Positions 36,271 through 46,178 of a stretch of DNA of 64,000 nt are shown here, piece after piece. The stretch covers positions 1 through 64,000 of the forward strand of contig JBFWOF010000008.1 of assembly GCA_050250665.1 (NCBI GenBank), read 5' to 3'. The notes beneath the pieces are model-generated. The model saw only the letters and a list, made by a program, of their open reading frames with translations, had not been told where the DNA came from and searched no databases. This DNA is from JADKFD01 sp050250665 (GTDB lineage: Bacteria > Pseudomonadota > Gammaproteobacteria > Xanthomonadales > SZUA-5). Position 1 is the stretch's first letter; the number at the start of each line of letters is the position of its first letter. Made by a program: the position numbers and the translations under genes.

Positions 36271-37191
36271 TCAGTTCCGCAGCCGCGGGTCCAGCAGCCA
36301 CTGCAGCGCATCGATCAGCAGGTTCACCAGCGCCACGATCACGGCGACGGTGAGCACCGATCCGATAAGCAGGGTGTAGTCGCGATTGAGTGCAGCGGCG
36401 ACCAGATAGCGCCCCAGACCAGGTATGGAATAGACCATTTCGATGATGGCCGAGCCGGTCAGCAGGGCGATCAGCACCGGACCCAGAAAGCCCAGCGTCT
36501 GCAACAGCGCCAGCGGCAGGGCGTGACGCCAGATCACCCGCGCTGGCGTATAGCCGCGCGCCTGCGCCGCGATCACCGGCGGGCTTTCCAGCGCCGCCCG
36601 CAGGTTCTCGGCGAGTGCGCGCAACAACACGGCAAACTGGGGCAGCGCCAGACTCAGCACCGGCAACACCCAGGTGCGCGGCTGATCCCAGCCAAATCCC
36701 GCCGCCGGCAGCCAGCCGAGTTGCAGCGCAAACAGCAGCACCAGCAAGGGTGCCAGCACGAACTTCGGCACCGCCAGCGCCAACAGCGAGGCCCAGGACG
36801 CCACGCGCAACCCGGCCGGTCGCAGCGCCAGCGTGCAGGCCACCGGCACCGCCAGGGCGATGGCCAGCAGCGCCGCCAGACCACCGAGCATCAGCGTGAT
36901 CGGCGCCGCCGCCGCGATCAGTTCCTGCACGCTGTAATCGCTGTACTGGAACGAGGGCCCCAGATCACCGCGAAGGGCATGGCCAAGGTAGTCGCTGACC
37001 TGCACCCAGAAGGGCTGGTCCAGCCGATAGCGCGCCGCCAGCGCCGCCTGGACTTCGGGCGGGGCCAGTTTCTCCTGATCGAAGGGCCCGCCCGGCACGC
37101 TGCGCAACAGCGCCAGACAGAGCACCAGCAGCGCCAGCAGGGTCAGGGCGGTGGTGGCCAGACGCAGCAGCAGGGACCCGAGTAGTCTCAT
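36271..37191 (-). CDS. oppB: Oligopeptide/dipeptide ABC transporter permease
   Basis: 306 residues, six membrane helices, BPD_transp_1 type. The DppB/OppB layout is clear: N-terminal helix (about 8-30), the conserved VPGGPFDQEKL after it, and the EAA-type loop ARGYTPARVIWRHALPLALL. ATG 37191 is chosen because the frame upstream (to 37362) lies in a repeat. It follows oppA in the same direction, 224 bases away with a repeat between. Partner OppC and the ATPases are not in the window, so the transporter set is incomplete here. Confidence 0.92.
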   Translation of the reverse strand: MRLLGSLLLRLATTALTLLALLVLCLALLRSVPGGPFDQEKLAPPEVQAALAARYRLDQPFWVQVSDYLGHALRGDLGPSFQYSDYSVQELIAAAAPITLMLGGLAALLAIALAVPVACTLALRPAGLRVASWASLLALAVPKFVLAPLLVLLFALQLGWLPAAGFGWDQPRTWVLPVLSLALPQFAVLLRALAENLRAALESPPVIAAQARGYTPARVIWRHALPLALLQTLGFLGPVLIALLTGSAIIEMVYSIPGLGRYLVAAALNRDYTLLIGSVLTVAVIVALVNLLIDALQWLLDPRLRN

Positions 37192-37415
37192 CGCCGCTGG
37201 ACCTGGTCGGCGCGGCCATTGTGCAGAAGAAGCGTCCAGACAATTCTGGACCCACCAAAGCCAGGGACTGGCGTCATTGCGACCCCGGACTTGATCCGGG
37301 GGAAGCAATCCAGAAATTCCGTAGCAAATCCCTGGATTGCTTCGTCGCTGCGCTCCTCGCAATGACGCATCAAGAACCTGCGGTCAGTGTTCATGGACCG
37401 TACCCTGCTGCAGGC
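37192..37415. repeat. Two repeats inserted between oppA and oppB
   Basis: A GTCCAGA-CAAT-TCTGGAC palindrome (37234-37251) is followed by a full copy of the CATTGCGAG family (37271-37369). The block separates two genes that would otherwise be adjacent in an operon, so it probably arrived after the operon formed. Confidence 0.85.
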
Positions 37416-39011
37416 TCATGGCGCCGCCTCGCACCAGCGCAGGAACTCGCTGGGATGATGGTCCAGCGGATGGGAGCGATAGCCACAGAGATCGGGGCTG
37501 AGCAGGTGCTTGGCGCTGTAGTGGTAAAGCGGAATCAGGGCGTGAGCATCGAGCAGACGCTGCTCGGCAGCCCGCAGCGCCTGTTCGCGCTCAGGTCCGA
37601 TGGCGGCGGCGGCACGGGCAATATCGGCATCGAATGCGGGATCGGAGTAGCCGGTGTAGTTCAGCGCATTGCTGCTGCTGAAAGGTTCCAGGAAATTCAG
37701 CGGGTCGGCGTAGTCGGCAAACCATCCGCCGCGGAAAACCTGGGTCAGCACGGCGGCCCTGCGGGTCTGGACGAAGACCTTCCATTCCTCGTTGCGCAGG
37801 CGCGTGCGCACGCCCAGCGCTTCGCGCCACATCGCCGCCACTGCCAATCCCAGACGGCGGTTGGCCAGACTGGTGTTGTAGCGGAGCTCGATTTCCAGCG
37901 GCCGGGCGCTGGAGTACCCGGCCTGCGCGTACAGCTCCCTGGCCCGCTGCAGTCGCGCCGCCGGCGCTAGTCTGGCGCCGGCATGGACCACCGCCCGGTC
38001 AGCCGTGGCCGGAATCAGGCCGTAGGCGGGGACTTCGCCGTTGCCGGTGATGTAGCGCACCAGAATGTCACGGTCGATGGCCAGCGACAGCGCCTCGCGC
38101 AGACCCTGATGCTGTCCCAGTGCGGGCGCTCTGAGGTTGTAGCCCAGATAGAAGGTGGCGTAGGCCGGCGCAATCAGCAGGCGCTCGGCATAGTCGTCTT
38201 GCAGTCGCTGCAGCTGACCCGGTGGCAGGGTCTCGGTCAGGTCCAGCTCGCCAGCCTGAAAGCGCTTGAATTCCTGGGCGGCATCTTCGGTCACGTGATA
38301 GCGCACGCTGGCTATCGCCACCGCCGAGGCCCGCCGATAGTGGCGATTGGCCACCAGCGCGATGGTCGATTGCGGGGTCCAGGCATCCAGCACATAGGCG
38401 CCGTTGCCAAAAAGGCGCCCAGGACGGGTGAAACCGCCGCCGTGCTGATCGATGGCGCTGCGCTGCACCGGCATGGCAATCGGCAGCGCCAGCCGGCGCA
38501 GAAAGTCGCTGCGCGGCGTGCTCAGTCGGATTTCCAGGTTCAGCGGATCGAGTGCCCGCACGCCCAGATCGACCGCCTCACCGCGCAGCCTGGCTTCCGC
38601 GCCGACAATGGGCAGCAGCATCGCGGCCGAGGGTGCGGCGGTGGCCGGATCCAGTGCACGGTTGAGGGCATAGACAAAATCGGCGGCGGTGACCGCGCTG
38701 CCGTCGGCGTAACGACCGTCCGCGCGCAAACGAAAGCGATAGCGCAGCCCGTCGGCGCTGATCTCGAAGGATTCGGCCGCGCCGGGCACCAGCTCACCCT
38801 GGGCGTCATCCCGCATCAGCCCTTCGAACAAATCACGCAGGATCTGCTGCGCCGACAATCCCTGGGCACGCTGCGGATCGAGCGTGTCGGGCTCGGGGCC
38901 ATTGCCGCGCTCCAGCGTGCGCGCCGCCAGGGGCGCGACGCCAAACAGCAGCAGGATCAGGGAAAGCGCTGGCCAGAAGCGCCAGCACCGGCGCCGATCG
39001 TCAATCGGCAT
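37416..39011 (-). CDS. oppA: Peptide ABC transporter substrate-binding protein
   Basis: 531 residues from ATG 39011, SBP_bac_5 family. The signal or anchor segment (about 12-30, LSLILLLFGVAPLAA) is followed by the family start GNGPEPDTLDPQRAQG and the conserved ADGRYADGSAVTAADFVYALNRALDP region. It is probably periplasmic and binds oligopeptides such as those released by the peptidase genes nearby. Its start overlaps the lipoprotein gene upstream by 11 bases, so the two are coupled. The longer frame to 39149 has no family support. Confidence 0.92.
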   Translation of the reverse strand: MPIDDRRRCWRFWPALSLILLLFGVAPLAARTLERGNGPEPDTLDPQRAQGLSAQQILRDLFEGLMRDDAQGELVPGAAESFEISADGLRYRFRLRADGRYADGSAVTAADFVYALNRALDPATAAPSAAMLLPIVGAEARLRGEAVDLGVRALDPLNLEIRLSTPRSDFLRRLALPIAMPVQRSAIDQHGGGFTRPGRLFGNGAYVLDAWTPQSTIALVANRHYRRASAVAIASVRYHVTEDAAQEFKRFQAGELDLTETLPPGQLQRLQDDYAERLLIAPAYATFYLGYNLRAPALGQHQGLREALSLAIDRDILVRYITGNGEVPAYGLIPATADRAVVHAGARLAPAARLQRARELYAQAGYSSARPLEIELRYNTSLANRRLGLAVAAMWREALGVRTRLRNEEWKVFVQTRRAAVLTQVFRGGWFADYADPLNFLEPFSSSNALNYTGYSDPAFDADIARAAAAIGPEREQALRAAEQRLLDAHALIPLYHYSAKHLLSPDLCGYRSHPLDHHPSEFLRWCEAAP

Positions 39012-39207
39012 TGTCCAGCTGCTCGTCGATCTGGCGCTTGTGGTCCATGCCGATTTCCTCGACACCCTTGGCTTTGTCGATGGCCTTGAGCTGGTCGTCG
39101 AGCACGGTCTTGACCGGTTCCTGTGGCTCGGCGGGCGGCGGCGGTGCATCAGAACCGCAGGCTGCCAGCAGCGTCATCATCGGAATCAACAGGGCCAGGC
39201 GCTTCAT
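39001..39207 (-). CDS. Small lipoprotein upstream of oppA
   Basis: 68 residues with a lipobox LLAAC (C17) after a hydrophobic start; the rest is a Pro-rich stretch then a charged helix (about 30-65, VLDDQLKAIDKAKGVEEIG). Similar small lipoproteins are often encoded with peptide uptake or secretion genes in this group, but no function is known. Overlaps the oppA start by 11 bases. Its start is 114 bases from the divergent peptidase gene. Confidence 0.8.
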   Translation of the reverse strand: MKRLALLIPMMTLLAACGSDAPPPPAEPQEPVKTVLDDQLKAIDKAKGVEEIGMDHKRQIDEQLDNAD

Positions 39208-39321
39208 GTTCGAACTCCGGTCAGCGAAAGCCCGAGTCTACTCCCTGCGCTGCGGGCGAAAGCGCGCGCCCGCGCTGCGATGCCCTATACAATCGAGCCC
39301 CCACCGCCGGAGCCACACACC

Positions 39322-41568
39322 GTGCGTAGTCTTCTATTCCTGTTGCTGACCCTCGGTGCCATGCCCGTGATTGCTGCCGAAACCCTGACCATCGATCGTC
39401 TATTCGAGGACCCTGCCTTGTCGGGACCGTCTCCACGCCTGTTGAAGCTGTCCCCGGACGGCAAACGCGTCACCTTCCTGCGTGGCAAGAGTGACGACCA
39501 GACCGTATTCGATCTCTGGGAATACCATGTACCCAGCAAGCAGACGCGCCTGCTGGTGGATTCGGCCAGCCTGACCGGCGGCGCCGAGGAACAGCTGTCG
39601 GATGCCGAGAAGGCCCGCCGCGAACGCATGCGCATCGCCGGTACATCGGGCATCGTCGAGTATCAGTGGTCCGCCGATGGCAAGCAGCTGCTGTTTCCGA
39701 TCGCCGGCTCGCTGTACGTCTATCGGGTCGATGCGAAGAAGGATGCGGTGAAGGCCTTGACCCAGGCCGCCGATGGCTTCGCCACCGATCCGAAGTTCTC
39801 GCCCAAGGGGCGCTATGTCAGCTTCGTGCGCGATGCCACCCTGTATGCCATCGAGATCGATAGCGGCACCGAAACCCGGATCAGCCCGGCCGGCTCGGGC
39901 ACGGTCAGCTACGGCATGGCCGAATTCGTGGCCCAGGAAGAAATGGGACGCTTCAGCGGCTACTGGTGGGCGCCGGATGACAGCGCCCTCGCCTACGCCC
40001 GAGTCGACGAAGCCCCGGTGGCGGTGGAAAAACGCTTCGAAATCTATGCCGACCGTACTGACGTCATCGAACAGCGCTACCCCGCCGCCGGCAAGGCCAA
40101 CGCCGAGGTGCGCCTGTTCGTGCGTCCGCTGGCGAGCGAGGACGCGATCGAGATCGATCTTGGCGACAACCGCGACATCTATCTGGCACGGGTGAACTGG
40201 CTGCCCAACGGCAAGGGACTGCTGCTGCAGCGCCAGAGTCGCGATCAGCGCACCCTGGATCTGATGCGGGCCGAAGTCGCGTCCGGCGACAGCGCGGTCA
40301 TCCATACCGAGGCCAGCGATACCTGGGTCAATCTGCACGACAACCTGAAGGTGCTCGACGACGGCCAGAGTTTTGTCTGGAGCAGCGAGCTCAGCGGCTA
40401 TCAGCATCTGGAGCTGCGCGCCATCGACGGCAGCCTGATCAGGCCGCTGAGCAGCGGCCCGTGGGTGGTGGAAGACGTGCTCGCGGTCGATCAGAAACTG
40501 CGTCGGGTCTATTTCAGCGGCAATGCCGACGATCCGCGCGAGAAGCATGTGTATTTCAACTCGCTGGACACCACCGCGCCCGGATCGCCGACCCGGGTCA
40601 CGCTTTACAACGGCTGGCACGAAGCGGTGTTCAGCGATGACGGCAAGGTGTTCGTGGACACCTTCTCCAACGAGAACACGCCGCCGCAGGTGCGCCTGCA
40701 CGAGGCCGGAGGCAAGGAACTGGCGGTGCTCGAGGCCAACAAGGTCGAGGACGGACATCCCTACCACCCCTATCTGGAATCGCACCTGGCGCCGGAATTC
40801 GGCAGCCTCAAGGCCGAGGATGGGCAGACGCTGTACTACCGCATGATCAAACCGCTCGGCTTTGTCGAGGGCAAGCGCTACCCGGTGCTGATCCGGGTCT
40901 ATGGCGGCCCGCATGTGCAATACGTGCAACGCAGCTGGGACAGCCGCTGGGGCCTGTTTGACCAGGTCATGGCACAGCGCGGCTATATCGTGTTCACGCT
41001 CGACAATCGCGGCAGCGCCCGCCGCGGCGTGAAGTTCGAATCACCCATCTTCCGGCGCATGGGTGGGCCGGAAGTGGCCGATCAGATGGTTGGCGTGCGC
41101 TGGCTGGCGGAGCAGCCCTTTGTCGATGCCGCACATATCGGCTATTTCGGCTGGAGCTATGGCGGCTACATGACCCTGATGATGCTGGCCAAGCACTCGG
41201 GGCCGATCACCGCCGGCGTGGCCGTGGCGCCGGTCACCGACTGGCGCCTGTACGACACCCATTACACCGAGCGCTACATGGATGACCCCGGGCGCTTCAA
41301 GGCCGCCTATGACACCAGCTCGCTGTTTCCGCATCTGCCGGGCCTGAAGAGCCCGCTGTACCTGATTCACGGCATGGCCGACGACAATGTGCTGTTCACC
41401 CATTCCACCCAGCTGATGGCGCAGCTGCAGCAGAGCGGCACCCAGTTCGATCTGATGACCTACCCCGGCGGCAAGCACGGCATCAACCAGAGCCTGGCCG
41501 TGCGCAAGCATGTGTTCAATTCGATCGCCGACTGGCTGGACCGTCAGCTGCGGGTGAAGGGCAAGTAG
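39322..41568 (+). CDS. Prolyl (DPP-IV-type) S9 peptidase, exported
   Basis: 748 residues from GTG 39322, with GGAG 9 bases before it and a Sec signal peptide ending about residue 20. The N-terminal beta-propeller (about 40-490) holds the DPP-IV glutamate motif QEEM (FVAQEEMGRFSGYW), which selects free N-termini. The C-terminal alpha/beta-hydrolase domain has S612 (GWSYGGYM), D687 (HGMADDN) and H719 (GGKHG). It removes X-Pro or X-Ala dipeptides, so it fits next to the peptide uptake genes. A possible -10 box TACAAT lies at 39288-39293. The ATG at 39280 is an alternative start. Confidence 0.96.
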   Translation: MRSLLFLLLTLGAMPVIAAETLTIDRLFEDPALSGPSPRLLKLSPDGKRVTFLRGKSDDQTVFDLWEYHVPSKQTRLLVDSASLTGGAEEQLSDAEKARRERMRIAGTSGIVEYQWSADGKQLLFPIAGSLYVYRVDAKKDAVKALTQAADGFATDPKFSPKGRYVSFVRDATLYAIEIDSGTETRISPAGSGTVSYGMAEFVAQEEMGRFSGYWWAPDDSALAYARVDEAPVAVEKRFEIYADRTDVIEQRYPAAGKANAEVRLFVRPLASEDAIEIDLGDNRDIYLARVNWLPNGKGLLLQRQSRDQRTLDLMRAEVASGDSAVIHTEASDTWVNLHDNLKVLDDGQSFVWSSELSGYQHLELRAIDGSLIRPLSSGPWVVEDVLAVDQKLRRVYFSGNADDPREKHVYFNSLDTTAPGSPTRVTLYNGWHEAVFSDDGKVFVDTFSNENTPPQVRLHEAGGKELAVLEANKVEDGHPYHPYLESHLAPEFGSLKAEDGQTLYYRMIKPLGFVEGKRYPVLIRVYGGPHVQYVQRSWDSRWGLFDQVMAQRGYIVFTLDNRGSARRGVKFESPIFRRMGGPEVADQMVGVRWLAEQPFVDAAHIGYFGWSYGGYMTLMMLAKHSGPITAGVAVAPVTDWRLYDTHYTERYMDDPGRFKAAYDTSSLFPHLPGLKSPLYLIHGMADDNVLFTHSTQLMAQLQQSGTQFDLMTYPGGKHGINQSLAVRKHVFNSIADWLDRQLRVKGK

Positions 41569-41731
41569 CAGGAGCACGAGGTCACGATCAGCTGAGGTTA
41601 CTGCTTTTTGAAAAGAGGCAGGGGACCACCCCGCCGCACACTCTGACCCTGCAGCGAGCTTGGGCCCCTGCCCCTCGCCCCTGTCGGATGCGCGAATGGG
41701 CGCCCCTGCCGGGCCGACCAGAACTCTCACC

Positions 41732-44653
41732 TCACTCCGTGTAAACCTCGACCCGATCGCGCCCCGCGTTCTTGGCCCGGTACAGGGCCAGATCCGCGTA
41801 TTCGAACAGCTGGGCCTGATCCGCGGGCTTGTGGCGGATACGCTCGGCGATGCCGATGGAGATGCTGCTGCGGGCGCCATCCTGGCCGGCCTGACGGGCA
41901 TCGCGGCGAATGGCATCGGCGCGCTCGAGGGCGACATCCACGGACGACCCGGGCATCAGCAGCACGAATTCCTCGCCGCCATAACGCGCCAGCAGCTCGC
42001 CCGGCCCCACCCACCCGGTCAGACGCCCGGCGATGGCCTTGAGGCGCTCGTCGCCAAGTGCGTGCCCGAAGGTGTCGTTGAATTGCTTGAAGTGATCGAC
42101 GTCGATCAGCAGCAGTGAGAGATGGGCATCGGCAGCGCGCGCCGCAGCCCAGGCTTCGTCCAGTTCGAATTCCAGCTTGCGGCGATTGGCGACCCCGGTC
42201 AGCCCGTCCAGATCTGCCAGTTCCGACAGGCGCTTGTTGGCCTGCTCCAGCTGCAGGCTGCGCTGGTTCAAGGCCTCGGTGCGCTCGGACACGAGCTTTT
42301 CAAGTTCCTGGTTGCGATGCTCCAGTCTGTGCGAGCGCCAGCGCAGCAGCAGGGCGAACAGCAGAATCACGGCCGCAATCGCCGCGAGTCTGGCGGTCAG
42401 CGTCTGGTACCAGTCGGGCAGCACGGTGAATTCGTAGTCGAGCGCCGGTCCGGTGACGCTGCCGGCATCGACGGTTCTGGCTTCGAAGCGATAACTGCCG
42501 GGAGGCAAGGTGCTGAATTCGCGCACGCCCTCGTTGTCGCTGTCGGTCCAGTCACGGTCGTAGCCCAGCAAGCGTGACTGATAGCGCGGGCTCGCCGAGA
42601 GTGCCGGACTGGCGTATTCGAAACGAATCTGACGGAAGCGCTCGAGTTTGAGCTCCTTGCCCGGCCGTAGGGGAAGCCAGCGCACGCCGCCGTCCTCGAC
42701 CGCGCTGCGCACGCTCTCCATTTGCGGCGGCTCACGCTCGATCTCCGCACGGGGTGCCCTGGGGTCGAAGCGGACCATGCCGTTCCAGGTGCCGATCCAG
42801 GCCAGACCACCGGTTCCAGAGCACTGCACGTCGACAATTCCACGGGTGCCGCCAGCCATCGGGTGCAGGTCCTTGAAAGGATGCGCCGGATTCGCATCCC
42901 GGTGCACCAGACGGCGACCAGTGAAGGCAAAGACACTGCCGTCCCCGCAACGCCGCAATCGCAGCTCTGAACTCGGCGCCAGGCCGGTGCTGATCAGTGG
43001 GTGGGACGCCGTGGCTGCAAAGTGTTTGCCGTCCCATTGAAACAGGATCTTGTCGGTGGAAATCAGGGTCGTGCCGTCCAGATTGAGCACTGCGGCATTG
43101 CTCTCGGGATCGTTGCCCAGATCCAGATCGACCGGCACCGGCTCCTGCAGACGCCGATCGCTGTCGCTCATGGCGAAGTGCATGGGAGTCGCCAGAAAAC
43201 GATCCACCCACAGACTGCCGTCCGCGGCCTCGGAAATCTCGTCAAAACGATAGGAAGGATCCGAGAAGCGCTGACTGATGTTGTAGCCGTCCCCTGCCTG
43301 GTCGAGTACCAGGAGCCCGGCGTCCTCCACGGCATAGACCCGGCCTTCAACCACCTTGGACGGAAACAGGCGCCATCCCAGAACCTCGTCGACCACGGTG
43401 GTCAGGCGCTGTTCCCGCCACAGATAGATACCGTCCCGCGCGGCCACCAACAGGCCCACCGAAGTGGCGAGCAGATGATTGACCTCCTTGCTCTTGAGGG
43501 CCAGGACATCGAAGCCCAGATTGCCCCGGGCATCGCGGCTGGCGCCAAACAGTCCGACCGAGGTCGAAACGAACAGTTGTCCCTGGTAGACCGCTGCGTG
43601 CGTGACCGGGCCACGCAGACCGTTGCTGCGATCCAGCAGTGACCAGGCATCCGACAGGGACAATCGGACGATATCGGCCTCGGTCGCTGCCCACAGATGA
43701 TTCTCTCGATCGGTGGCCAGAGCGATCACCGGCGCCGGGCCTGTGCGCCAGATGGTGAGCCGTTCCAGATCTGCGCTCAGCCTGATGATCTCGCCGCTGA
43801 GCAAGCCGATGGCATAGTCGCCGCTGGGCAGGGTCGTCATCACATAGGGCGCACCGCTGCGCAGCTGGACATCTGCGGCAGTCGTCTGCGGCTGGAGCTT
43901 GCCGCCCTGCAGGCGATGCATCAGACCATCGCTGTCGAGCACCAGAAACTGGTCGGCGCCGGTGCGCACCAGTCCTCGCAGGCCGGCGTCAGCCTTGAAC
44001 CAGGGGCTCAACTTGCCATCCTCAATGCGATAGACCTGATGGTCGCTCAATGCCAGCACCAGCGCCCCGCCGACCGCGAAAGCGGTCTGTAGTCGCTCAG
44101 GAAGATCGACCGTGAGTCGTTCACCCTGGTAGCCGGCAAAGAAGATCTGCCGATTGGTGGTGAACCACACCCCATCGTCAACCGCCAGCGTATCCCACAC
44201 TTCGCCGAGCGGCGCACCGGTTGCCTCCGGAACGAACAGTCGATCCAGCGCCTCGAAGGCATAGCGGCCGTCCGGATGGCGATTGAGTACGCCAAAGTGC
44301 TGATAGCCACCGACATAGATGCGGCCATCCCGACCCAGCGCCAGGGAGCGTGCAGCACCCGAGCCCGGCAGCTCGATCAGTTGCCAGCGCTTGCCGAAAT
44401 AGCGCAACAGGCCATCGCCATTGCCGACGAAGACTTCACCACTGGCCAGCGGCAGCACCGAGAAACTGTAAGGATTGGCGTCGGTTTCGGCCGGCGTGAA
44501 GCGACTCATGCTCGGCTGCCCGACCCAGTCTTCAGCCATGGCCGACGCACTGGCAACCAGCGCGATCAACAGCAGCAGACAGGCCCAGCCGGCGACGGCA
44601 GACGCGATCTTCCGCTGCACTAGGGCTGGCGCATGGCGGCCGCTGCCTGACAT
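41732..44653 (-). CDS. Membrane diguanylate cyclase with periplasmic propeller
   Basis: 973 residues from ATG 44653 (GGAG 6 bases ahead). Signal or anchor (about 17-38), a two-component-regulator propeller (about 60-640), a Y_Y_Y beta domain (about 660-745), one membrane helix (about 757-775), a coiled coil (about 780-825) and a GGDEF domain with ARYGGEEFVLL. The inhibitory RxxD site expected five residues before GGEEF is absent (GPGELLA), so product feedback may be missing. It makes cyclic di-GMP in response to a periplasmic signal. Convergent with the peptidase gene. Confidence 0.93.
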   Translation of the reverse strand: MSGSGRHAPALVQRKIASAVAGWACLLLLIALVASASAMAEDWVGQPSMSRFTPAETDANPYSFSVLPLASGEVFVGNGDGLLRYFGKRWQLIELPGSGAARSLALGRDGRIYVGGYQHFGVLNRHPDGRYAFEALDRLFVPEATGAPLGEVWDTLAVDDGVWFTTNRQIFFAGYQGERLTVDLPERLQTAFAVGGALVLALSDHQVYRIEDGKLSPWFKADAGLRGLVRTGADQFLVLDSDGLMHRLQGGKLQPQTTAADVQLRSGAPYVMTTLPSGDYAIGLLSGEIIRLSADLERLTIWRTGPAPVIALATDRENHLWAATEADIVRLSLSDAWSLLDRSNGLRGPVTHAAVYQGQLFVSTSVGLFGASRDARGNLGFDVLALKSKEVNHLLATSVGLLVAARDGIYLWREQRLTTVVDEVLGWRLFPSKVVEGRVYAVEDAGLLVLDQAGDGYNISQRFSDPSYRFDEISEAADGSLWVDRFLATPMHFAMSDSDRRLQEPVPVDLDLGNDPESNAAVLNLDGTTLISTDKILFQWDGKHFAATASHPLISTGLAPSSELRLRRCGDGSVFAFTGRRLVHRDANPAHPFKDLHPMAGGTRGIVDVQCSGTGGLAWIGTWNGMVRFDPRAPRAEIEREPPQMESVRSAVEDGGVRWLPLRPGKELKLERFRQIRFEYASPALSASPRYQSRLLGYDRDWTDSDNEGVREFSTLPPGSYRFEARTVDAGSVTGPALDYEFTVLPDWYQTLTARLAAIAAVILLFALLLRWRSHRLEHRNQELEKLVSERTEALNQRSLQLEQANKRLSELADLDGLTGVANRRKLEFELDEAWAAARAADAHLSLLLIDVDHFKQFNDTFGHALGDERLKAIAGRLTGWVGPGELLARYGGEEFVLLMPGSSVDVALERADAIRRDARQAGQDGARSSISIGIAERIRHKPADQAQLFEYADLALYRAKNAGRDRVEVYTE

Positions 44654-44921
44654 GAGGTCTCCGGGGGCCAGGATTGAGTGACGCTGGTGCACGATGCGAC
44701 TTTAACGCCTGCGGTGCAATCGGGCGATCTGAAACGATCGTTGCCGGATTGGCTGCGGCCGACGTGGATACTCCCAGGAGCAGGCGTCCGCAGCGAGGTT
44801 TCAAGCTTAATCCGGTGCGCGTGTTTCACGAGGTCGGCCGGGCCGCTCTGGCATACTCGAATGCGTCCAGGGCATGCGCACTGGCAACCCACATTTGCCG
44901 TCAGGGAACCCCAGTCCTCAC

Positions 44922-46178
44922 ATGTATCTGATCCGACTCCTGGCCGCGCTGCTGCTGCTGACATCGGCATTGCACGCCGAAGACTGGACCACCGAAGAGG
45001 TGTTTTCCCGACACAAGACCAGCGTCATCCAGGTGCGCATCATTGATGCCCAGGGTGGCGCCAAACGCTCCATCGGCAGCGGCTTCATGGTCAGCGACGA
45101 TGGCCGCCTGATCAGCAATTTCCACGTGGTCGCCGACTTTGTCCACCATCCCGGGCAATACCGCGCCGAGTGGCATGACAGCGAGGGCGGCAGCGGCGAA
45201 TTGCGCCTGCTGGATGTAGATGTCGTACACGACCTCGCCCTGCTGCAGTCCGAACAGCTGCAGGGACGCGAATTTCTGGCGGTCGAAAGCAATCTGCCGA
45301 AGATGGGCGAACGTCTGTATTCCCTGGGATTTCCCTACGATCTGGGCCTCACCATTGTCGAAGGCACCTACAACGGCCTGCTCGAGAAGTCCCTGTACGA
45401 GCGCATCCATCTGACCGCTTCGATCAATCCAGGCATGAGCGGCGGTCCGGCCATCGATCGCTATGGCAACGTCATCGGTGTGAACGTGGCCACAGCCGGC
45501 GATCAGGTCAGTTTTCTGGTGCCATCGCGACATGTGATCGACCTGCTCTCGCGTGACGAGGCCAGCACCCAGGGCGAACTGATGGACCGGATCGGCACCC
45601 AGCTGCGCGCGAACCAGTCCCAGTATCTGGGCACGCTGATGGCGGCGCCGTTCGAATCGACCACGCTCGGCAGCTACCGGGTACCGTCCTCGCTGGCACG
45701 GCATATCAGTTGCTGGAGCCAGACTGACCAGAACCCCGAACGCCTGCTCGATTACACCGAACTCAGCTGCCAGAGCGAAGACGACATCTTTCTGGAAGGC
45801 AATCTGTCGACCGGGGCGATCCGCTTCGAGCATCAGCTGCGCAGTGCCAAGAAGCTTGGCGTACTGCGTTTCTGGGCGCAACTGGAGCGCGCCTTCCGCA
45901 GTTTCTACGGTGATCTGGGCGGCGACAAGACCAGTTCCACCGACTTCTCCTGCCATCAGGACTTCATTCGGCATGGCGAGCTGAAGAGCAAGCTGGTGCT
46001 GTGTGTGCGCCGCTACCGCGAGTTCAGCGGTCTGTACGATCTGGTGCAGCGACAGGTGACCCTGGATCACTCCGATCAGGCGCTGCAATCGACGCTGATC
46101 CTCACCGGCGTCGATCGCGAACACGGGTTGGCTTTTGCCCGGCGCTTTGCCGAGAGCATCGTGCAGGTGCAGCCATGA
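44922..46178 (+). CDS. Exported trypsin-like (S1C/HtrA-type) serine protease without PDZ
   Basis: 418 residues from ATG 44922 with a signal peptide (about 1-18). The catalytic triad is H68 (SNFHVVADF), D104 (VVHDLALL) and S173 (NPGMSGGPA), the DegP/HtrA layout. The remaining 190 residues have no recognisable PDZ domain but four cysteines and an alpha/beta pattern. It is likely periplasmic. Coupled by ATGA to the FHA protein that follows, so the two are made together. Confidence 0.9.
   Translation: MYLIRLLAALLLLTSALHAEDWTTEEVFSRHKTSVIQVRIIDAQGGAKRSIGSGFMVSDDGRLISNFHVVADFVHHPGQYRAEWHDSEGGSGELRLLDVDVVHDLALLQSEQLQGREFLAVESNLPKMGERLYSLGFPYDLGLTIVEGTYNGLLEKSLYERIHLTASINPGMSGGPAIDRYGNVIGVNVATAGDQVSFLVPSRHVIDLLSRDEASTQGELMDRIGTQLRANQSQYLGTLMAAPFESTTLGSYRVPSSLARHISCWSQTDQNPERLLDYTELSCQSEDDIFLEGNLSTGAIRFEHQLRSAKKLGVLRFWAQLERAFRSFYGDLGGDKTSSTDFSCHQDFIRHGELKSKLVLCVRRYREFSGLYDLVQRQVTLDHSDQALQSTLILTGVDREHGLAFARRFAESIVQVQP

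Noticed and set aside
39400..40929. 509-residue antisense frame inside the DPP-IV-type gene
   Set aside because: The plus-strand peptidase has an intact propeller and triad; the antisense frame is compositionally odd.
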